64,000 nucleotides of DNA from an uncultured Gilliamella sp. (GCA_946482005.1 CAMLPV010000012.1:1-64000), one strand, 5' to 3'. Counted from the stretch's first letter, positions 52,189 through 62,230 are shown. The notes: generated by a model not told the origin, from the sequence alone. Numbers and translations: made by a program.

Positions 52189-52452
52189 TATTTTATCCCT
52201 TACTTAAATTCTCAAATAAGAATGCTCGTTATACGATGTTTTTAAACTCACAATTTTTTCAGTATAAAAATCAATCGTATTGCATACGATTTTAGGTATT
52301 GATAGTAATTTAAAATATGTCATCAATACTTGTACTGTAATCACTATGATTAATAATAAATATTATCTTTGTCTATTTTAATTTTGTTTAAAACTGACCA
52401 ATAAGTTTTAGACAAATTGGTCAGTTTATATCATTTAAAAAACATCATGTTA
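52189..52452. other. Gap between clpV and PAAR gene
   Basis: 264 bases at the place where many enteric T6SS loci carry vgrG. It has no coding remnant that I can see, only the hairpin at 52391-52427 and AT-rich DNA. Confidence 0.55.
52391..52427 (-). terminator. 12-bp hairpin after clpV
   Basis: Perfect stem AAACTGACCAAT / ATTGGTCAGTTT with a 13-base loop, 26 bases past the clpV stop. There is no strong T-run on the minus strand, so it may stabilise or slow rather than fully stop transcription. Confidence 0.65.
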
Positions 52453-55233
52453 TTAATCAATTTCATCTGATTTTTTTTGTTGTTTTTCCTTAGTTTTAGT
52501 AGATTTTGTTTTATTTTTTACGGATTTACTCTTTGTACTTTCTGAATTTTGTTTTATTGATCCATCAATTAATTCGAGAACAATGCCTTCCGTTTCGCTA
52601 AAATCTAATAATAATGTTGAAGCTTTCCCATTACTATTGTTCTTTCTTTGTAATAATAAATTTGAGATTGCAGGCAAAATTTGTTGATTCAAAATACTAT
52701 CAATATTACGAGCCCCTGTATCAGGTAACAAACAAGCAGAAGCAAGTTGATCGTATAATTGATCACTAACTTTAAAGCCAATTTTGTAATGTTTTTGGAT
52801 TCGTGAAGCAACTTTATCCAATTTCATTTTGACTATCTGGTTCAATGCTTTATCCGATAACGGTGTATAAATAACCGTTTGGAAACGGGCCAATAGTGCT
52901 GGTTGGAAATGTTCTCGAATAATTGGTCGTAATAACTCATGTTGAGTAGCCGTATCGGCATCTGGCATCTGTTCAAATAGAGCCATTAATTCATCATTAC
53001 CTAAATTAGATGTCATGAGTATTAAGGTATTACGAAAATCGATTTCACGACCTTCGCCATCACGCATAAATCCACGATCAAAAACTTGATAGAATAAATT
53101 AAGTACATCACGATGGGCTTTTTCAATCTCATCTAATAACACTACACTGTAAGGTCGTTTTCTAACTGCTTCGGTTAACACACCACCTTGACCATAACCA
53201 ACATAACCTGGAGGAGAACCTTTAAGTTGAGATACTGTATGGGGTTCTTGATATTCAGACATATTAATAGTAACAAGTGACTGCTCACCACCAAATAATG
53301 TGTCTGCAAGTGCTAATGCCGTTTCCGTTTTACCCACGCCAGACGGACCAACTAATAAAAATACCCCCATAGGTGCATCTTCTGAAGTCAATCCTGTTTT
53401 AGTAGCTCGAATACGTTTTGCTAACTCAAATAAAGCATTATCCTGACCAACAATTCGTTTGCGTAAATCATCCTCAAGAGCCATAAGGTGACTTTGTTCA
53501 TCCTTTAATAAGCTTTCTAAAGGAACACCTGTCCAATCAGCAATAACAGAAGAAACTACTCGACTATCAACATCAAGGGATAATAAAGGTCTGTTTCCTT
53601 GTAATTTATTTAATTTTTCTTGTGTATCAGTCAACTGTTTTGACAATTTTGGATCTGGCGTAGCCGTTAATTGTTTTCTCAGTTCAATAAGTTCTTCAAT
53701 GATTTTCTTTTCTTCTTCAAACTGAGTTTGCTCGATGCTTAATTGTTTTTGTAAATCATCTAATTGTTTGTTGATTTCAGTTATACGCTCAGATGAATTG
53801 TTTTCACCTAATAATAAATCATCTTCAATTGCTACTTTTTCGATTGTTAATGACGCAATTTTTGCTTCAAGTTCAATGATAGACTCAGGTATGGTATCAA
53901 GGCTCATTCTCACTCTAGCTGAAGCTGTATCTAAAAGATCAACTGCTTTATCTGGAAGTTGTCGACCACTAATATAACGACGAGATAATGATACAGCTGT
54001 TTTTACTGCCTCATCTAAAATGTGAACACCATGATGAATCGCATATCGTGATTTTAATCCACGTAACATAAGACAAGCTTTTTCATCATCAGGCTCATCA
54101 GCTTTAACCATCTGAAAACGACGTTCAAGTGCAGCATCTTTTTCAAAATACTGTTTGTATTCTGACCATGTTGTCGCCGCAATTGTTCTTAATTCCCCAC
54201 GTGCCAATGCTGGCTTTAATAAATTTGCTGCATCTGCACCACCCGCGGAATTTCCCGCACCAATAATGGTATGAGCTTCGTCAATAAATAGTAGAATTGG
54301 GGTTTCTGATTGCTGAACAGCATCGATAACATTTTTAAGCCTTTGTTCAAACTCACCTTTTACACCAGCGCCCGCTTGCAACAAACCTAAATCAAGAGTT
54401 AATATGCTTACATCTTTAAGATTATTTGGTATATTGCCTTCTGCTATCCGTAAGGCTAACCCTTCAACTAGAGCTGTTTTACCTACGCCAGGCTCACCCA
54501 CTAAAATTGGATTGTTTTTTCGGCGACGGGATAAAATATCAACCATCTGCCTAATTTCTTTATCACGACCTAATACAGGATCTATTTTTCCTGCTTTGGC
54601 TTTTTCGGTAACATCTTCAGTAAAACGCCCCAATACGGCTTGATGATGTTTCTGCTGAAGAGCTTTATTATCTTCTTTTCCACTTTCAGCTTGTGTTACT
54701 TGAGAATGATCACCTAAATTTTGCAGGTCGTTTTGTAAACCATCATTTGAATCATTAAAAGGACTTTCATCAGATAGTTCATCTAATTTTGGACGAAGTT
54801 TCTTTAAAGAAACAGGTGTTAAGCTAAGAAGTTGCCACGCATCTTGTGCTTTTAAACATTGTGGCATTTCTTGTAAAACTTGTAGGATATGAAGAGATCG
54901 AATTGTTTCTTCATGATCTTCTAATGAAGCTTTTAACCATGCTGCTTGCAATACAGCAATAAGTGATGATGATAAACTAGGTTTATTATTAATGGTATGC
55001 GGTAATGCATCAAGGAAATTTAAGAGGCCTTGCCAAATTTTATCCATATCAAGTTGATAATGCCTTGCTATGATTGTAATATCACCAGATCCTTGCTCTA
55101 ATAGTTTTAACAACCAATGTTCAAGTGTGATTTCAGTATGAGCGCGGGTTTGACATAACTCTGCGGCTGATTCAAGTGATTTTGCACAGTAAGGGTTCAG
55201 TCGTCTTAATAAAACAGATGGATCGGCAATCAT
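52453..55233 (-). CDS. tssH: T6SS sheath-recycling ATPase ClpV
   Basis: AAA+ unfoldase that disassembles contracted TssBC sheaths. It has 926 residues: N-domain (about 1-155), first ATPase with GEPGVGKTALVEG (about 250) and FIDEAHTIIGAG, coiled-coil middle region (about 440-560), second ATPase with GPSGVGKTETALALA and LLDEIEKAH. The start at 55233 (MIADPSVLLRRLNPYC) follows AAGGA; a 15-residue upstream extension has no family match. The C-terminus carries an extra Lys/Ser/Thr-rich tail of about 35 residues. Confidence 0.95.
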   Translation of the reverse strand: MIADPSVLLRRLNPYCAKSLESAAELCQTRAHTEITLEHWLLKLLEQGSGDITIIARHYQLDMDKIWQGLLNFLDALPHTINNKPSLSSSLIAVLQAAWLKASLEDHEETIRSLHILQVLQEMPQCLKAQDAWQLLSLTPVSLKKLRPKLDELSDESPFNDSNDGLQNDLQNLGDHSQVTQAESGKEDNKALQQKHHQAVLGRFTEDVTEKAKAGKIDPVLGRDKEIRQMVDILSRRRKNNPILVGEPGVGKTALVEGLALRIAEGNIPNNLKDVSILTLDLGLLQAGAGVKGEFEQRLKNVIDAVQQSETPILLFIDEAHTIIGAGNSAGGADAANLLKPALARGELRTIAATTWSEYKQYFEKDAALERRFQMVKADEPDDEKACLMLRGLKSRYAIHHGVHILDEAVKTAVSLSRRYISGRQLPDKAVDLLDTASARVRMSLDTIPESIIELEAKIASLTIEKVAIEDDLLLGENNSSERITEINKQLDDLQKQLSIEQTQFEEEKKIIEELIELRKQLTATPDPKLSKQLTDTQEKLNKLQGNRPLLSLDVDSRVVSSVIADWTGVPLESLLKDEQSHLMALEDDLRKRIVGQDNALFELAKRIRATKTGLTSEDAPMGVFLLVGPSGVGKTETALALADTLFGGEQSLVTINMSEYQEPHTVSQLKGSPPGYVGYGQGGVLTEAVRKRPYSVVLLDEIEKAHRDVLNLFYQVFDRGFMRDGEGREIDFRNTLILMTSNLGNDELMALFEQMPDADTATQHELLRPIIREHFQPALLARFQTVIYTPLSDKALNQIVKMKLDKVASRIQKHYKIGFKVSDQLYDQLASACLLPDTGARNIDSILNQQILPAISNLLLQRKNNSNGKASTLLLDFSETEGIVLELIDGSIKQNSESTKSKSVKNKTKSTKTKEKQQKKSDEID

Positions 55234-55282
55234 TACTATTCCTTTTATTATATATTGATTTCTAATCTTTATTCCCAAAGAT

Positions 55283-55311
55283 GCTGACCCTTAAGTCAGA
55301 AAAGGGTCAGC
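55283..55311 (-). terminator. Strong hairpin after hcp
   Basis: Perfect 10-bp stem GCTGACCCTT / AAGGGTCAGC with a 9-base loop, 11 bases after the hcp stop, without a T-run. Probably protects or partly terminates the hcp message, raising Hcp over ClpV. Confidence 0.7.
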
Positions 55312-55321
55312 AAATATTAAA

Positions 55322-55810
55322 TTACGCTCGACTTTCTACCCAGCTATCTGAGTGAATGATGTTGCCATCTTTATAAGTCCAAGTAATTCTTTCATAACGA
55401 AGTTCAACACGCTCTAAATGATTGTATTGTTCTTTTGATGGGTCTTTGATATTGTGCATTTCTGGTTTAACAGATACAACTTTCACGCCATCCATTAACG
55501 TATTAAAATACTCAATTTCTTGACCAGCATCGTTAATTTTATACCATTTGATCTCAACTGATTTTAAGTTTTGACCAGTGGTCACTGCTTTATAAAGATA
55601 AGGTGATGAAGCATCAACTTCTTTAACAAACTCAAGTGCTTTATGAACACGTGTACCTGTTAATTTACCAGTGTTACCATCTGTTGGGATGTACACTTTG
55701 TGGTCAAACTCAACAACTTCAACACTACCTTCACGGCCAACTACGGTTACAGATCCTTTAATTTCCGCGCCACCGTCATCTTTTAAGAACATATATGCTG
55801 GAACAGCCAT
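55322..55810 (-). CDS. hcp: T6SS tube protein Hcp
   Basis: Forms hexameric rings of the secreted inner tube. It has 162 residues, the usual length, starting MAVPAYMFLKDDGGAEIKGS, with the beta-barrel HKALEFVKEVDASSPYLYKAV and the terminal WTYKDGNIIHSDSW. It has the best Shine-Dalgarno of the locus (AAGGAG), fitting the large amounts needed. Flanked by a strong 3' hairpin. TssD in the unified nomenclature. Confidence 0.96.
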   Translation of the reverse strand: MAVPAYMFLKDDGGAEIKGSVTVVGREGSVEVVEFDHKVYIPTDGNTGKLTGTRVHKALEFVKEVDASSPYLYKAVTTGQNLKSVEIKWYKINDAGQEIEYFNTLMDGVKVVSVKPEMHNIKDPSKEQYNHLERVELRYERITWTYKDGNIIHSDSWVESRA

Positions 55811-55843
55811 TGTTTTACTCCTTTTTTGTTTTAGTTAAATCCC

Positions 55844-57586
55844 TTAGTTTTCTTGTGTCAAAAAACAATTTGACATTTGAGGAACTAAGCTTATTTCCAC
55901 ACGTCGATTTTTAGCACGATTCTCTGCAGTATCGTTATCAACCAACGGTTTTTTTGAGCCATACCCTTGTATGGCAAAACAGGTTTCAGGCATATCGCTT
56001 GTTTTCATGAACCAATTTCTAACTGAAAGAGCACGATCTAAAGACAATTGTATATTTTTGTCCTCACTACCTGTGGAATCAGTATGTCCACCAATTAAGA
56101 TGAGCCAGCCAGTTTCCTGATTACTATTTATTTGTTTTTGCATTTCAACTAAAGCATTGATCAGTATTTTGGTCGAATCAGGTTTCAAATTTGATTGGCC
56201 TGTTTCAAATAATGACAAGCTATCTAAACGTATTACCACTGGTATTACCACTTGAGGTGGTTCTATTATCACTTCTGGTGGTTTCGCTACGTATTTACTG
56301 ATGGCAACATTTAACGGTTCTATAAGTTGCTGCCCATGGTATAAACCTACACCCAGACGTACAGGTTCACCTTGTGAAAAATACTTATTCAACATTATTC
56401 TGTCGTTTTTCAAAATTTCTAATGCTTTTAGTTTCTCATCATAATTATCCATAGCAATAGAATTATAAAAATCAATATCGCTTTCAACTTGCTTAGCAAG
56501 TTTTATATTATTTTTAAATGATGCACCTAAACATCCCATAGTAAATAAGGAAGTTATAACAATTAATCCACAGATCATTGAGCTAATAGGAGAAAACGGA
56601 TATGCAATAGGCATAAATTTTACTAAATCATCTGGAGGACTAACGTTTTCCTGTATTTTTCGGGTATTAGGGAGTGTCATTGTTGTAAGACTTTCCCATT
56701 GACTCTGGATTATATTATTAGTAGTAGCCTCTTGATTAACAGGATAAATAGCTGTAGCAGCGGGCATACATTTTGCTATGGGTTGTTTAGGATCCACTAA
56801 TGTAGATAAGACAATCTTTTCAACCCAATCTTTAGTTTCATTTAAAAAAGCTTGAAGACTTAAACGACGTTCTCTTTCTTTAGGGGAAATTTTAATATCA
56901 TTTACCCAATTATTTAACGGAGATAAATAACGATCAAGCAAGTATAATTTTTGGTTTTTAAGTTGAAACCATTGAACAGGAATAGATTCAAATTCATCAT
57001 AAAGTAAATCATTGAATCCAATATGTACCGACAAATAAACAGGTAATGAATATTTAGCAATTTTGCTTGTATCAACCCAAGATTGGCGAAAAGCTTGTAA
57101 TTTTGCAATAAATATCCCTTGTTTATCTTCAATTTCTGGTGTCAAAGCCAAAAAAATGCCTACTCTACCAAGCATATCAGGCCATTTAGCTATTAATGAA
57201 TCATAGACTATTGGCAGGTGAGAATATTCATCAACATAGATCCAAACGGCTTCAGAAGAAACTAAAATATTCGATTGGGCTAAAGACAAATCATCAGGGA
57301 AAAAATCTTTCGCACCACTGCCAGTTACCAATAAAATAGGTAAACGATAACGCTGTTTTGCAGGTAGCAAATCAAGTTTCTCAGTTAAAAAAGCAATATT
57401 AGTCGTCGATGAAGCAAGTATTTTTCGGTAACGCTTCATACGCCATAATATACCCGTGGCTATCACTACCACTAAAACTGATCCTATAATTTGCCATCCT
57501 ATTGTTATTGGCCAAAAAACTAATAACAATAATAGAGCTAAGACAGCAGCATAAATAATCTGAATACGCTTAGGATAATCGCTCAT
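55844..57586 (-). CDS. T6SS membrane protein with C-terminal OmpA peptidoglycan-binding domain
   Basis: 580 residues: two N-terminal membrane helices (about 11-48), a cytoplasmic region resembling the start of TssM (PILLVTGSGAKDFFP near 83), a third helix (about 340-365), then an OmpA-like domain (about 450-570) with GGHTDSTGSEDKN, LSLDRALSVRNWF and NRRVEI, which binds peptidoglycan. It sits between tssL and hcp, as in Klebsiella-type loci. TssL here lacks such a domain, so this protein probably anchors the complex to the cell wall. The N-terminus suggests descent from a TssM/OmpA fusion. Confidence 0.85.
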   Translation of the reverse strand: MSDYPKRIQIIYAAVLALLLLLVFWPITIGWQIIGSVLVVVIATGILWRMKRYRKILASSTTNIAFLTEKLDLLPAKQRYRLPILLVTGSGAKDFFPDDLSLAQSNILVSSEAVWIYVDEYSHLPIVYDSLIAKWPDMLGRVGIFLALTPEIEDKQGIFIAKLQAFRQSWVDTSKIAKYSLPVYLSVHIGFNDLLYDEFESIPVQWFQLKNQKLYLLDRYLSPLNNWVNDIKISPKERERRLSLQAFLNETKDWVEKIVLSTLVDPKQPIAKCMPAATAIYPVNQEATTNNIIQSQWESLTTMTLPNTRKIQENVSPPDDLVKFMPIAYPFSPISSMICGLIVITSLFTMGCLGASFKNNIKLAKQVESDIDFYNSIAMDNYDEKLKALEILKNDRIMLNKYFSQGEPVRLGVGLYHGQQLIEPLNVAISKYVAKPPEVIIEPPQVVIPVVIRLDSLSLFETGQSNLKPDSTKILINALVEMQKQINSNQETGWLILIGGHTDSTGSEDKNIQLSLDRALSVRNWFMKTSDMPETCFAIQGYGSKKPLVDNDTAENRAKNRRVEISLVPQMSNCFLTQEN

Positions 57587-57597
57587 AAGACCTCTTT

Positions 57598-58263
57598 TTA
57601 ACCAATAAGCGAATCAATTAAATTATCAAGTTGATTATTTAAGATAAAGTATAGTGCAATCACGCAAATAAAAGACAATGCTGTTAAAGATAATAGTAAA
57701 GTCTTTCGTCCCCAATAACGATGATCCTGAGCTTGTTCAATAATAGGATGATTTTGTTCTGGTTCTGATTCACGCAATGCTTCTCGAAGCGCTAATATAA
57801 GATGCTCCCTTTCCATTTGAGCTTTTCCTAAATAACATCCTTGGAAACCTAGCCCTAATACTCTATCAAAACAACTTAAAACAATTTCTTCTTTTTTATC
57901 ATCTTTTAAACGACTACGAATTTTTTCAAATAAGTCATAACCTGCATTATTCGTATTAAAATAGATAACTTGGAGCGGTTCACCTAGCCACTCATCATAG
58001 CCTTGATCACTTGGATTATCTTTTTGATAAAGTAGAACTGTTTCATCTAATAAAGCACATAACGCATAACTAATATCATCTATAACATTTTGTTTATATT
58101 GCGCATTATATAAAGTTTCACGAACATGTTTGATTTGTTCTTTACAATGCTCATATAGTTTATGTCCTGAGGAAATTTTTGCTTTTGCCTTTAGTTCTAC
58201 AACCACTAATATTGAGTCACGCAATAATTCATCAATAATAATTTTTTTTGGTTCTGTATTCAT
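57598..58263 (-). CDS. tssL: T6SS inner-membrane protein TssL (DotU)
   Basis: Forms the cytoplasm-facing part of the membrane complex with TssM. The protein has 221 residues with a helical cytoplasmic domain (VIDDISYALCALLDETVLL about 60-78, DEWLGEPLQVIYFNT about 89-105, LGLGFQGCYLG about 136-146) and one C-terminal tail anchor (about 192-212). No peptidoglycan-binding domain. 10 bases from tssK and 11 from the OmpA-type gene: tight operon. Confidence 0.94.
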   Translation of the reverse strand: MNTEPKKIIIDELLRDSILVVVELKAKAKISSGHKLYEHCKEQIKHVRETLYNAQYKQNVIDDISYALCALLDETVLLYQKDNPSDQGYDEWLGEPLQVIYFNTNNAGYDLFEKIRSRLKDDKKEEIVLSCFDRVLGLGFQGCYLGKAQMEREHLILALREALRESEPEQNHPIIEQAQDHRYWGRKTLLLSLTALSFICVIALYFILNNQLDNLIDSLIG

Positions 58264-58273
58264 TACCTTAACC

Positions 58274-59626
58274 CTATGATCTCAGTACTGCGAAAAGTTC
58301 TAATGAAATATCTGGCATTGCCCTTGGAACATAAAATTCACAACATCTAGCAAGCAACATGTTTTTTGCTGCACTATGAGACAAATCCAGAGCAAAATAT
58401 TGATTCTCTAAACGTAAAGGTATAGCTGCTGGTACATGATTTAATGCTTTGATCGGAATACCTGAAAGTGCTGAATGTATAATTTGTCTAACATCATCTG
58501 GAGCCCCTGCTTTACACAATATTGGAAATTGTGAAAGGAGTTGATGACCAGGCATACTAGAGCGAACTGAAAGATAAAAATCTGCATCCTCAACAAGGCG
58601 TGAATCATTCAACCGGCCTGTCCACAAGGTATCTTGATCATGAACCAAATCAATTTTAATGACGCGTGAAGGTAAGCTTTCTTCTAATAAATTACGCACC
58701 AACTCAAAAAGCGGAGGAAAAACCTCATTAAGTTTATCATGCTGATAACCAGGAATATCATTAACACTATTTGCTAATGAAAAAGTCAACAAAGAACCTG
58801 TAAACGCGGTTAAAGTTTGATAAAGACGTTCAGGATGAATTGTTGGATTATCACGTAAAAATTTAAGTTGAGGTTCAAATGAACTCAATGCATTAAGGAG
58901 CCAAAATAGAGAAACATCCGCAGTTGCAAATTCAGCAATTTGTTGATTACGCTCATGGCGCATACCAAGTAAATGCTGGCGTTTTGCTTGAATTTGAATA
59001 CATAAAAGATCTAGCTCTTTCAGTAATGATCCACTTTGTGTCAAAAGATTCAATACTGGGGGAATATATTGAAAATCTAAAACGAATCGACCATTAAGAT
59101 CACGTTTTAAACGAGCGACTGGACAGGTTACATAATCACTATTATCTTCAAAATCAAATAAAAAGGTTAAAGCAAAACGTTCAACCGCAATTGTTTCAGA
59201 GTTTTGACCAAAAAGATCAGGTACTTCAACCCACTCTTTTCGGTAACGAAGCGGTCTTTCTAGACGTTGATTATCTTGTAAACAGTTTCCACCATTAGCA
59301 TTTAATAATGGAATTCCGATTAAAACAGTGACTTCATTAAGTTCAACTGGGATATCAGTGTTCAACATTCTTGCTTCTGGCAAATTATCAGCAATATCAG
59401 TATCAACAACTACACCATCATTAAACCGAATGCTGATCGATTCAGCTTTAAGACGATCAATTGAAAGCGATTGTGTATCAATATTTATTTTCTCAACTCC
59501 CCATGGATTGGCTACTAACATAGCCATTGAGTTTTGTGAGGAGTATTGCCGCCATAATTCTTGTTGTTGGAATTGCTGAGGCGTCAAGAAGACGCCTTCA
59601 TTCCATAAAGGACGAAAAATTTTCAT
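58274..59626 (-). CDS. tssK: T6SS baseplate-membrane adaptor TssK
   Basis: Trimeric connector between baseplate and TssLM, related to phage receptor-binding proteins. It has 450 residues with the family opening FRPLWNEGVFLTPQQFQQQ and the central HPERLYQTLTAFTGSLLTFS (about 272-292). The receptor-like C-terminal domain ends CCEFYVPRAMPDISLELFAV. 36 bases after tssC. Confidence 0.95.
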   Translation of the reverse strand: MKIFRPLWNEGVFLTPQQFQQQELWRQYSSQNSMAMLVANPWGVEKINIDTQSLSIDRLKAESISIRFNDGVVVDTDIADNLPEARMLNTDIPVELNEVTVLIGIPLLNANGGNCLQDNQRLERPLRYRKEWVEVPDLFGQNSETIAVERFALTFLFDFEDNSDYVTCPVARLKRDLNGRFVLDFQYIPPVLNLLTQSGSLLKELDLLCIQIQAKRQHLLGMRHERNQQIAEFATADVSLFWLLNALSSFEPQLKFLRDNPTIHPERLYQTLTAFTGSLLTFSLANSVNDIPGYQHDKLNEVFPPLFELVRNLLEESLPSRVIKIDLVHDQDTLWTGRLNDSRLVEDADFYLSVRSSMPGHQLLSQFPILCKAGAPDDVRQIIHSALSGIPIKALNHVPAAIPLRLENQYFALDLSHSAAKNMLLARCCEFYVPRAMPDISLELFAVLRS

Positions 59627-59662
59627 TTACCCTAAGACTCCAGTTTTTTCCTATAATTGATA

Positions 59663-61195
59663 TTAATTTTTAGCTTTCGGCATTTGTGAAACCATTGATA
59701 AATTAATATCCATTCCTTCTATCTGGAAGTGAGGAACTAAGAATGTTTTAACACGGAAAAAGCCTGGATTATCTTCAATGTCTTCAACAATAACTTTTGC
59801 TTCACGTAATGGGTGCGATGCTTGAACTTCATCACTTGGATCGGTCATTTCTGTTACAAGATTACCAATCCATTTGTTAAGTTCAAGTTCAAGTGTTCTA
59901 CGATCTTTAGTTGCACCAATATTCTCACGTTGAATAACTTTAAGATAATGAGCTATACGTGACAATAAGAAAATATACGGTAAACGAGAATTAATACGAC
60001 TATTTGCAGTTGCTTCTTTAGTATCGTAAAGCGCTGGTTTCTGTGTTGAATTAGCAGAAAAGAAACATGCATAATCTCTGTTTTTATAGAAAGATAATGG
60101 TATAAAACCTAAATTAGCAAATTCAAACTCACGAGTTTCTGGAATAAGGACTTCCGTTGGAATTTTAACTTGATTACCTGTTCCTAAATCATAAAGATGA
60201 ATTGGTAAATCTTCAACTAATCCACCTGCTTGTGGACCACGAATTTGAACACACCAACCATTACGGACAAAGCTTTGTGCCATATTTGCAGCAAAAGCAT
60301 AAGATGCGTTAGCCCAAAGATAACGATCATGGTCAAGACCTTTCACATCTTCAATATAGTTAAAGCTACGAACCGGAACAGTCTCAGGTCCATATGGTAA
60401 ACGAGCTAATACACGAGGTAAAGTTAACCCAACATAACGTGAGTCATCAGTTTCTCGGAAACTGTTCCATTTTGTATATTCCGCACGATCAAAGTAGTTT
60501 CCAATATCTTTAATTGCCGCTACTTCTTCCATGGTTTCTTTACCAAAGAATTTTGGTCCAGCAGAACCAACAAATGGCATATGCGCTGAAGCAGCAACCT
60601 TAGAAATATTACGTAATAAAGCAATATCTTGTGAACTACGATCAAATTCATAATTTGAAATGGTTACACCAATTGGTTCGCCACCTGGTGTATCATATTC
60701 CTGAATATAAGTGTGTCTGTAAAAACCTGATTGGGAAATTTCCGGTGCATCTTCAAAATCTTGGCGAAGATCTTCTTTAGATATATCTAGCAGTTCAATT
60801 TTTACATTTTGACGAAAATCAGTACGGTCAACTAAAAATTTTAGGCCACGCCATGTTGATTCAATTTCTTGAAAGGTTTTATCATGCATCACAGCATCAA
60901 GTTGGCGACTAATTTTTTGGTCAATTTGACTAATATGATAATCAAGTAAATGCTTATCTAACTTTTCGACTTTTTGAGATGAACCTTGTATTAACTGAAG
61001 TAGTATATTAACAGCCATCGTAACTCGTTCATCTTGTGAAGTTTCAAATAAAACTTCACTATCTTCATACTTGTCAATATCACTTACTTTTTTAATTGTA
61101 TTTAAATTTATTTTATCAAATAAAGATTGGTAAACACTTCCTGTTTCTTGTGTAACTGTCTCTACAGTAGCTTTATTCTCTTGCTTTTGTTCCAT
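59663..61195 (-). CDS. tssC: T6SS sheath large subunit TssC
   Basis: Sheath protein that with TssB forms the contractile tube. It has 510 residues. Characteristic segments: TWRGLKFLVDRTDF (about 112-126), the YDTPGGEPIGVTISNYEFD stretch (about 165-185), FRETDDSRYVGLTLPRVL and the C-terminal GNLVTEMTDPSDEVQASHPL. It follows tssB by 75 bases. All motifs intact. Confidence 0.96.
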   Translation of the reverse strand: MEQKQENKATVETVTQETGSVYQSLFDKINLNTIKKVSDIDKYEDSEVLFETSQDERVTMAVNILLQLIQGSSQKVEKLDKHLLDYHISQIDQKISRQLDAVMHDKTFQEIESTWRGLKFLVDRTDFRQNVKIELLDISKEDLRQDFEDAPEISQSGFYRHTYIQEYDTPGGEPIGVTISNYEFDRSSQDIALLRNISKVAASAHMPFVGSAGPKFFGKETMEEVAAIKDIGNYFDRAEYTKWNSFRETDDSRYVGLTLPRVLARLPYGPETVPVRSFNYIEDVKGLDHDRYLWANASYAFAANMAQSFVRNGWCVQIRGPQAGGLVEDLPIHLYDLGTGNQVKIPTEVLIPETREFEFANLGFIPLSFYKNRDYACFFSANSTQKPALYDTKEATANSRINSRLPYIFLLSRIAHYLKVIQRENIGATKDRRTLELELNKWIGNLVTEMTDPSDEVQASHPLREAKVIVEDIEDNPGFFRVKTFLVPHFQIEGMDINLSMVSQMPKAKN

Positions 61196-61270
61196 TGTTG
61201 TTCTCTCGTAATACTTATCTTTAAGACACTAAGTTATCATTATTTTTTTGAAATAGTTCTTATAAAGAAA

Positions 61271-61771
61271 CTATTTCGTACTTTCAGATACAATTGATTC
61301 TAATTCAGCGCGTAACTCATCAGACAATTGTTCATCCTTAACGATTTTTTCAAGTTCATAACGAAATGTTGCGTTATCAAGCAAATTTGATTTTAAATCT
61401 CTTAGTAAATTACGCATTGCAAGCAAAGAACGTAACTGAGGGATTTTCTTAGCGACTTGTTCTGGAGAGAAATCATTCATTGATTCAAAAGAAATATTTA
61501 CATTGACATCACTACCATCATCAGCAAGCGTATTAGGAACGGTAAGTGCTGCTTCAGGTTTAAAGTCTTTTAATACTGCATCAAAATTATTCTTGTTGAT
61601 AGACACTTTTTCTTTTTCTGAAAGAGTACGTTTATCTTTACCACGACCATAATCACCAACAGATAAAATTTTTAACGGTAATTCAACTTTCTTTTTAGCT
61701 CCACCAGTATGAAGATCTAGTTGAATATTAACACGTGCAGAAGGTACTTCATTTTGATAACTATTAGACAT
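61271..61771 (-). CDS. tssB: T6SS sheath small subunit TssB
   Basis: Partner of TssC in the contractile sheath and carrier of the ClpV-facing parts. It has 166 residues: opening PSARVNIQLDLHTGGAKKKVELPLK (first 20 residues PSARVNIQLDLHTGGAKKKV), KILSVGDYGRGKDKRTLSEKE, and LRSLLAMRNLLRDLKSNLLDN (about 120-140). Strong AAGGA site. It is the first gene of the T6SS operon; the promoter must lie in the long gap beyond 61772. Confidence 0.96.
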   Translation of the reverse strand: MSNSYQNEVPSARVNIQLDLHTGGAKKKVELPLKILSVGDYGRGKDKRTLSEKEKVSINKNNFDAVLKDFKPEAALTVPNTLADDGSDVNVNISFESMNDFSPEQVAKKIPQLRSLLAMRNLLRDLKSNLLDNATFRYELEKIVKDEQLSDELRAELESIVSESTK

Positions 61772-62230
61772 TTTAATTCCTTAATTTCCCTATTTTTTTA
61801 ATCTTAGAGGCGAGATCAATTATTGATTCGTTTCTGGGTGGAATTTACACTAATTAAAATCAATTTACAACCTTCATTAATAATTTTATTTAATTTTTCT
61901 TTAAAAAAAAAATTCTTATATCCTTTAAATAAAATTAGAAATTAAGGAACTTACTGTAAATATTAAGTTTTTTTTTGGTAAATTATAAAAAAATTTATTT
62001 GTTAATAAATAATTTTCGCATGATAAAAATTCAACCAAACATTCAATTAAAAATTTTATTGTTTAAAAAATAAACTGTTTTTAAAATAACTTATTAAGTT
62101 GTATATATTTTTTTGATAAAGATAAAATTTTTAACGATAAGTTAAATAATTATAAAAGCTTATTAGCAATATTACTTTCATTTTTTAGATTTATTTATTT
62201 TGACTATTGAAAACCTTTTCAGTTTGAATA

